From the NCBI GenBank assembly GCA_002424525.1, contig DIKJ01000239.1, forward strand, positions 1 through 27,177: a stretch of DNA of 27,177 nt. Reading direction: 5' to 3'. The notes under the pieces were generated by a model. It had not been told where the DNA came from. It made no database searches and saw only the letters and a list, made by a program, of their open reading frames with translations. Positions 24,367 through 27,177 of this stretch are shown in pieces. The stretch is from Bacteroidales bacterium UBA5621. Lineage in GTDB: Bacteria > Bacteroidota > Bacteroidia > Bacteroidales > VadinHA17. Position 1 is the stretch's first letter. Every line of letters starts with the position of its first letter. A program made the translations under genes and the position numbers.

Positions 24367-24957
24367 ATGAAAAACAGAATTTCGATGGGAATAGCGGCCC
24401 TTATGATGGTTGCTATTCTGGTTGGTTGCGGCAAGGAGCCGGTTGCTATGGTTGATGCTGCGAAAGCAGCGGTTGCAGCAGCGAAGACTGCTCAGGCTGA
24501 TATCTATCTGCCTGCTGAATTTGCAGCTTTACAGGATTCTCTGGATGTTGTTCTGACTGAAATTGAATCCCAGAAGTCAAAGCTTTTTAAGAGTTTCAGT
24601 GCACCTAAACTGAAACTTGATCAGGTTACGGCAATGGCAAATGAAGTTGTTACAAAGACCGGGATCAGGAAGGAAGAAGTAAAGAGTGCAGATGTGGGTT
24701 TATTGGCAGAACTTACGACGGTTATGCAAGAAAACACCGGCCTCATTGCCAAAGCACCCAAAGGCAAGGAGGGACAGGCTGTTCTGGAACAGATCAGAGC
24801 AGAGATGACGGAAATACAAGGTTCAATGACTGAAGCACAGACCCTGGTGGATAAGGGTGCTTTCATGGACGCTCATAATAAGGTCACCGTAGCCAAGGAA
24901 AAAGCAGTGGGCATCAATACCGAGCTTAAAGAGGCTATCGCCAAAGTAAAAAGGTAG
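24367..24957 (+). CDS. Helical envelope lipoprotein (DUF4398-like)
   Basis: A 196-residue lipoprotein: signal peptide ending ILVGC (Cys21), then GKEPVAMVDAAK. The mature part is rich in Ala, Glu and Lys and should be almost entirely alpha-helical. Residues about 28-95 (AAKAAVAAAKTAQADIYLPA ... LDVVLTEIESQKSKLFKSF) resemble DUF4398-type helical domains. The same pattern recurs at the N-terminus of the next gene's product. No enzyme motif is visible. It has its own promoter. A hairpin before the next gene may make it the most abundant product of the cluster, with partial readthrough. A role in the periplasm or at the peptidoglycan is inferred from its transpeptidase neighbours only. Confidence 0.8.
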   Translation: MKNRISMGIAALMMVAILVGCGKEPVAMVDAAKAAVAAAKTAQADIYLPAEFAALQDSLDVVLTEIESQKSKLFKSFSAPKLKLDQVTAMANEVVTKTGIRKEEVKSADVGLLAELTTVMQENTGLIAKAPKGKEGQAVLEQIRAEMTEIQGSMTEAQTLVDKGAFMDAHNKVTVAKEKAVGINTELKEAIAKVKR

Positions 24958-24983
24958 TTGTTACTTTGATCAAAGATCCAAAG

Positions 24984-25011
24984 TCCCCGTGGATACTCCC
25001 GGGGATTTTTT
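24984..25011 (+). terminator. Putative terminator or attenuator between the lipoprotein and first L,D-transpeptidase
   Basis: TCCCCG (24984-24989) pairs with CGGGGA (25000-25005) around a 10-nt loop, followed by TTTTTT (25006-25011). It lies 16 nt before the transpeptidase ATG at 25028, so it probably gives partial termination. Confidence 0.7.
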
Positions 25012-25027
25012 AGTTAATTTGTTTTGG

Positions 25028-26143
25028 ATGAACAGGAAAGTTAAAATTTCGCTGATAATTGCCGGAGGAGCAATATTTATTCTCCTTATAGTACTGTTAT
25101 TATTTCGCCTCGTTCCCGAGCCTCCTGTCGTATCCGTTTCGAAAGCAAGGGAAGCACTATCAGCAGCCAGGCTCAATAAGGCAGGTACATATTCGCCGGT
25201 GCCTTACAGAGAAGCTGAAGCTCTGTTTGATTCTGCCATGGCAAACTGGCAGAAAGAGAATAAGCGGTTCATTTGGTTCAGGGATTTTGAAAAGGTTAAG
25301 AAATTTGCTGAGATGTCCGGGAAAAAATCAGCAGAAGCCCTGCAGAGCTCAACTTTAAACGCAGAGGACCTCAAGACAAGACTTATTCACAGAATTGACT
25401 CTGTTAACAATCTTATTCTCACACTCGACAAATTGTTTAATTCTTACCCGCTCGAACCGGAGATCAGGACCCGGATCTCAAAGGGAAAACTTCTGCTTAA
25501 GGAAGCTGAAATTGAATATAAAAAGGGAGAATATTTCAGAGCCGGCAATAGATTAGCCGATTCAGAGGATCTCCTGCTGACATCTTATCAAAGCTCCCTG
25601 GCGAATATTGAGGAATATTTCAGCGCATTTTCGCTGTGGAAGAAGTGGATCGATAAAACTGTCAGTGAATCGAAAAGAAACCGCAGCTATTCAGTCATTA
25701 TTGACAAATTTGCTCATAAATGCTATATATATTATAATGGTATAAGAAAGTATGAGTTCACTGCTGAACTGGGAATCAACTGGGTTGGCGATAAAAGGGT
25801 GAAAGGGGATAAGACAACACCGGAAGGCCATTACAGAATCGTAAAGAAACTCAGTAAATCCGGAACCAAATACTATAAGGCGCTCCTTATCGATTATCCA
25901 AACAAGGAAGATACTGAGAGGTTCAGAAAGGAGATCTCTGCCGGCACACTGCCGCGATCGGCTGATATCGGTGGCCTTATAGAAATACACGGGAACGGAG
26001 GAAAGGGAATCGACTGGACAGACGGTTGCGTTGCACTTACCGATTCTGAGATGGATATAATATTTGATATATTGAAAGTCAGCACCCCGGTAACAATTGT
26101 CGGATCCGCCGTGGGTCTGCAGGAAATATTAAAAGGAAAATAG
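25028..26143 (+). CDS. Membrane-anchored L,D-transpeptidase-family (YkuD) protein with N-terminal helical domain
   Basis: A 371-residue protein. ATG at 25028 is chosen because the alternative GTG at 24989 lies inside the terminator hairpin. Residues about 7-29 are a single membrane anchor (ISLIIAGGAIFILLIVLLLF). Residues about 34-105 form a helical domain like the preceding lipoprotein (SKAREALSAARLNKAGTYSP), and further helices run to about 215. The YkuD domain covers about 220-360: SYSVIIDKFAHKCYIYYNG, GDKTTPEGHYRI, IEIHGNGGKG with His321, and TDGCVALTDSEMD with catalytic Cys334. The active-site segment has TDGCVAL where the common form is SHGCIRL, as in the YafK/ErfK-like subgroup. It acts on peptidoglycan or its attachments in the periplasm; whether it joins or cleaves is uncertain. 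The next gene starts 4 bp downstream. Confidence 0.88.
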   Translation: MNRKVKISLIIAGGAIFILLIVLLLFRLVPEPPVVSVSKAREALSAARLNKAGTYSPVPYREAEALFDSAMANWQKENKRFIWFRDFEKVKKFAEMSGKKSAEALQSSTLNAEDLKTRLIHRIDSVNNLILTLDKLFNSYPLEPEIRTRISKGKLLLKEAEIEYKKGEYFRAGNRLADSEDLLLTSYQSSLANIEEYFSAFSLWKKWIDKTVSESKRNRSYSVIIDKFAHKCYIYYNGIRKYEFTAELGINWVGDKRVKGDKTTPEGHYRIVKKLSKSGTKYYKALLIDYPNKEDTERFRKEISAGTLPRSADIGGLIEIHGNGGKGIDWTDGCVALTDSEMDIIFDILKVSTPVTIVGSAVGLQEILKGK

Positions 26144-26147
26144 GGAA

Positions 26148-26906
26148 ATGGAGGAAGATCTTCAGACATTTGTACCACCCGATGATGAGATTGTTGAAAA
26201 ACCTGATCAGAAATCGATTACTGAAAGGAGAATCAAATCTCTGATCCGCAGAGCTGTTGTAGCATCAGTCGCGGCTCTCGCTGTATTATTTCTTTTAAGC
26301 CTTATACTCTACATTGTTCCGGTTTTGCAGGAACTGGCCACGCCTCAGGGGAACAGGAAAATAGCTTCTGAGGTAATAAGAGAGGAGAGTGAGTATAAAA
26401 GGCAGATAAATCTTTTAAAAGCCGAAATTCAGAATCTCTCAAGAAGATATAATTCATTTACATCAGGACAATCATACCTTGTTATCAATACAACTGATAA
26501 CAGGTTCTTTCTATACAGGAACAAAAAGCTCATCCGTGAGGGATTTTGCAGTTCAGGAAGTTATACTGTATTGCAGGCAGAAGGAGAGAAGAAATGGATA
26601 TTTAAAACCCCAAAGGGTAAATACCGGATACTCGGCAAGACTGTTTCACCGGTGTGGAGAAAACCCGACTGGGCATTTGTTGAAGAAGGATTACCCATAC
26701 CACCTGCAAATCACCCTTCGAGATGGGAGTACGGGGTTCTGGGTGATTATGCTCTCAGTATCGGCGATGGCTACCTGATCCACGGTACTATCTATAAAAG
26801 ATTTCTCGGAATGCCTGTAACCCATGGGTGCATACGCCTTAATGATGAGGATCTCGAATCGATCTATAAGAACCTGTCTGTGGGCTCCAAAGTCTATATT
26901 TTCTGA
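26148..26906 (+). CDS. Membrane-anchored L,D-transpeptidase (YkuD), canonical active site
   Basis: A 252-residue protein with a charged cytoplasmic tail (1-34), one membrane segment (about 36-60, VVASVAALAVLFLLSLILYI) and a short coiled coil (about 70-104). The YkuD domain covers about 108-252: YLVINTTDNRFFLYRNKK, TPKGKYRILGK, YLIHGTIY with His212, and THGCIRLNDED with His226 and catalytic Cys228. This is the standard HGCIR motif of enzymes that make 3-3 cross-links or attach proteins to peptidoglycan, using the periplasmic tetrapeptide stems. It starts 4 bp after the previous gene and 20 bp precede the next, so it lies in the middle of an operon. The two transpeptidases differ in anchor, domain layout and active site and are not recent duplicates. 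Confidence 0.93.
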   Translation: MEEDLQTFVPPDDEIVEKPDQKSITERRIKSLIRRAVVASVAALAVLFLLSLILYIVPVLQELATPQGNRKIASEVIREESEYKRQINLLKAEIQNLSRRYNSFTSGQSYLVINTTDNRFFLYRNKKLIREGFCSSGSYTVLQAEGEKKWIFKTPKGKYRILGKTVSPVWRKPDWAFVEEGLPIPPANHPSRWEYGVLGDYALSIGDGYLIHGTIYKRFLGMPVTHGCIRLNDEDLESIYKNLSVGSKVYIF

Positions 26907-26926
26907 AGTTGTACAAAGTAAACTGA

Positions 26927-27177
26927 ATGGATAACGGGACATTATCACAAAAAGAAAGCTGGAAAACTAACTGGATTTATATTCTGGTTATCGTTGCTGT
27001 TCTCATCTTGTACTACTCCGTTATGTCGGTAGTCAGCCCCGGGAAGAAATTGTCTGAGATCAGGTCTGAATATGGCATCAAAGCAGGCGACAGCGATAAA
27101 ATTGATAAAAATATCATTTACGACTCAGCTTACATTCGCCTGGTAAAAGAGAAAGGATTTCTCCGCAGTAAAATAGC
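26927..27177 (+). CDS. Membrane-anchored protein, N-terminal fragment cut by window edge
   Basis: From ATG at 26927, 83 codons are open to the end of the window. The start (MDNGTLSQKESWKTN) is a short cytoplasmic tail. Residues about 16-38 are a membrane segment (WIYILVIVAVLILYYSVMSV), followed by a polar, charged region (PGKKLSEIRSEYGIKAGDSD). I do not recognise the family from this fragment. It sits 20 bp after the second L,D-transpeptidase, and its N-in single-anchor layout matches its two neighbours, so it is probably another envelope protein of the same operon. Confidence 0.7.
   Translation, partial: MDNGTLSQKESWKTNWIYILVIVAVLILYYSVMSVVSPGKKLSEIRSEYGIKAGDSDKIDKNIIYDSAYIRLVKEKGFLRSKI

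Noticed and set aside
24989..25027. GTG start for the first L,D-transpeptidase
   Set aside because: The codon lies inside the terminator hairpin; ATG at 25028 leaves the membrane anchor at the N-terminus as expected.

Overview
The window looks like chromosomal DNA of an environmental Bacteroidota, most likely Bacteroidales or a relative. The evidence is a SusC/SusD pair, Bacteroidota-type promoters (-7 box TAnnTTTG, in the best cases with TTG about 19-20 nt upstream), many lipoproteins with a Cys-Lys-Lys-acidic start, A-rich start regions instead of strong Shine-Dalgarno sites, a GWxTD-domain protein and an M64 peptidase.

Region 1 (1-9403) is mostly housekeeping. It holds a secreted M64 metallopeptidase (partial, minus), a divergent transaldolase-family enzyme, a minus-strand operon ABC-F ATPase / GWxTD lipoprotein / RlmB rRNA methyltransferase (6634 down to 2580), and a plus-strand pair of an alpha/beta-hydrolase lipoprotein and an RlmD-type rRNA m5U methyltransferase, joined stop-to-start.

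Region 2 (9474-12589) is a two-gene unit: a small SpoIIE-type PP2C phosphatase and, 11 bp later, a 762-residue OLD-like AAA/ABC ATPase whose C-terminal TOPRIM-like domain has lost key acidic residues. A tRNA-Ser(GCT) with a good promoter and terminator follows. Its 3' end runs straight into an unusual nested inverted-repeat region (12753-12969) and a C-rich block (12967-13000).

Region 3 (13246-24162) is a polysaccharide utilisation locus: SusC, SusD, a LamG-domain surface lipoprotein, two tandem GH144-like (glycoamylase Pfam) lipoproteins, and a GH3 beta-glucosidase. GH144 together with GH3 suggests beta-1,2-glucan as the substrate. A terminator follows the LamG gene, and a promoter placed almost on top of the next start codon suggests that the glycosidases are a separate, possibly leaderless, unit. 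A 7-bp tandem repeat separates the second GH144 from GH3. No regulator is present, and SusC has no STN domain.

Region 4 (24265-27177) is a probable cell-envelope operon: a helical lipoprotein, two L,D-transpeptidases with different active-site signatures, and the start of a membrane-anchored protein cut by the window edge. The first transpeptidase carries an N-terminal helical domain that resembles the upstream lipoprotein.

No CRISPR array, insertion sequence, rRNA or prophage was seen. All names come from reading motifs by eye; no database search was made.
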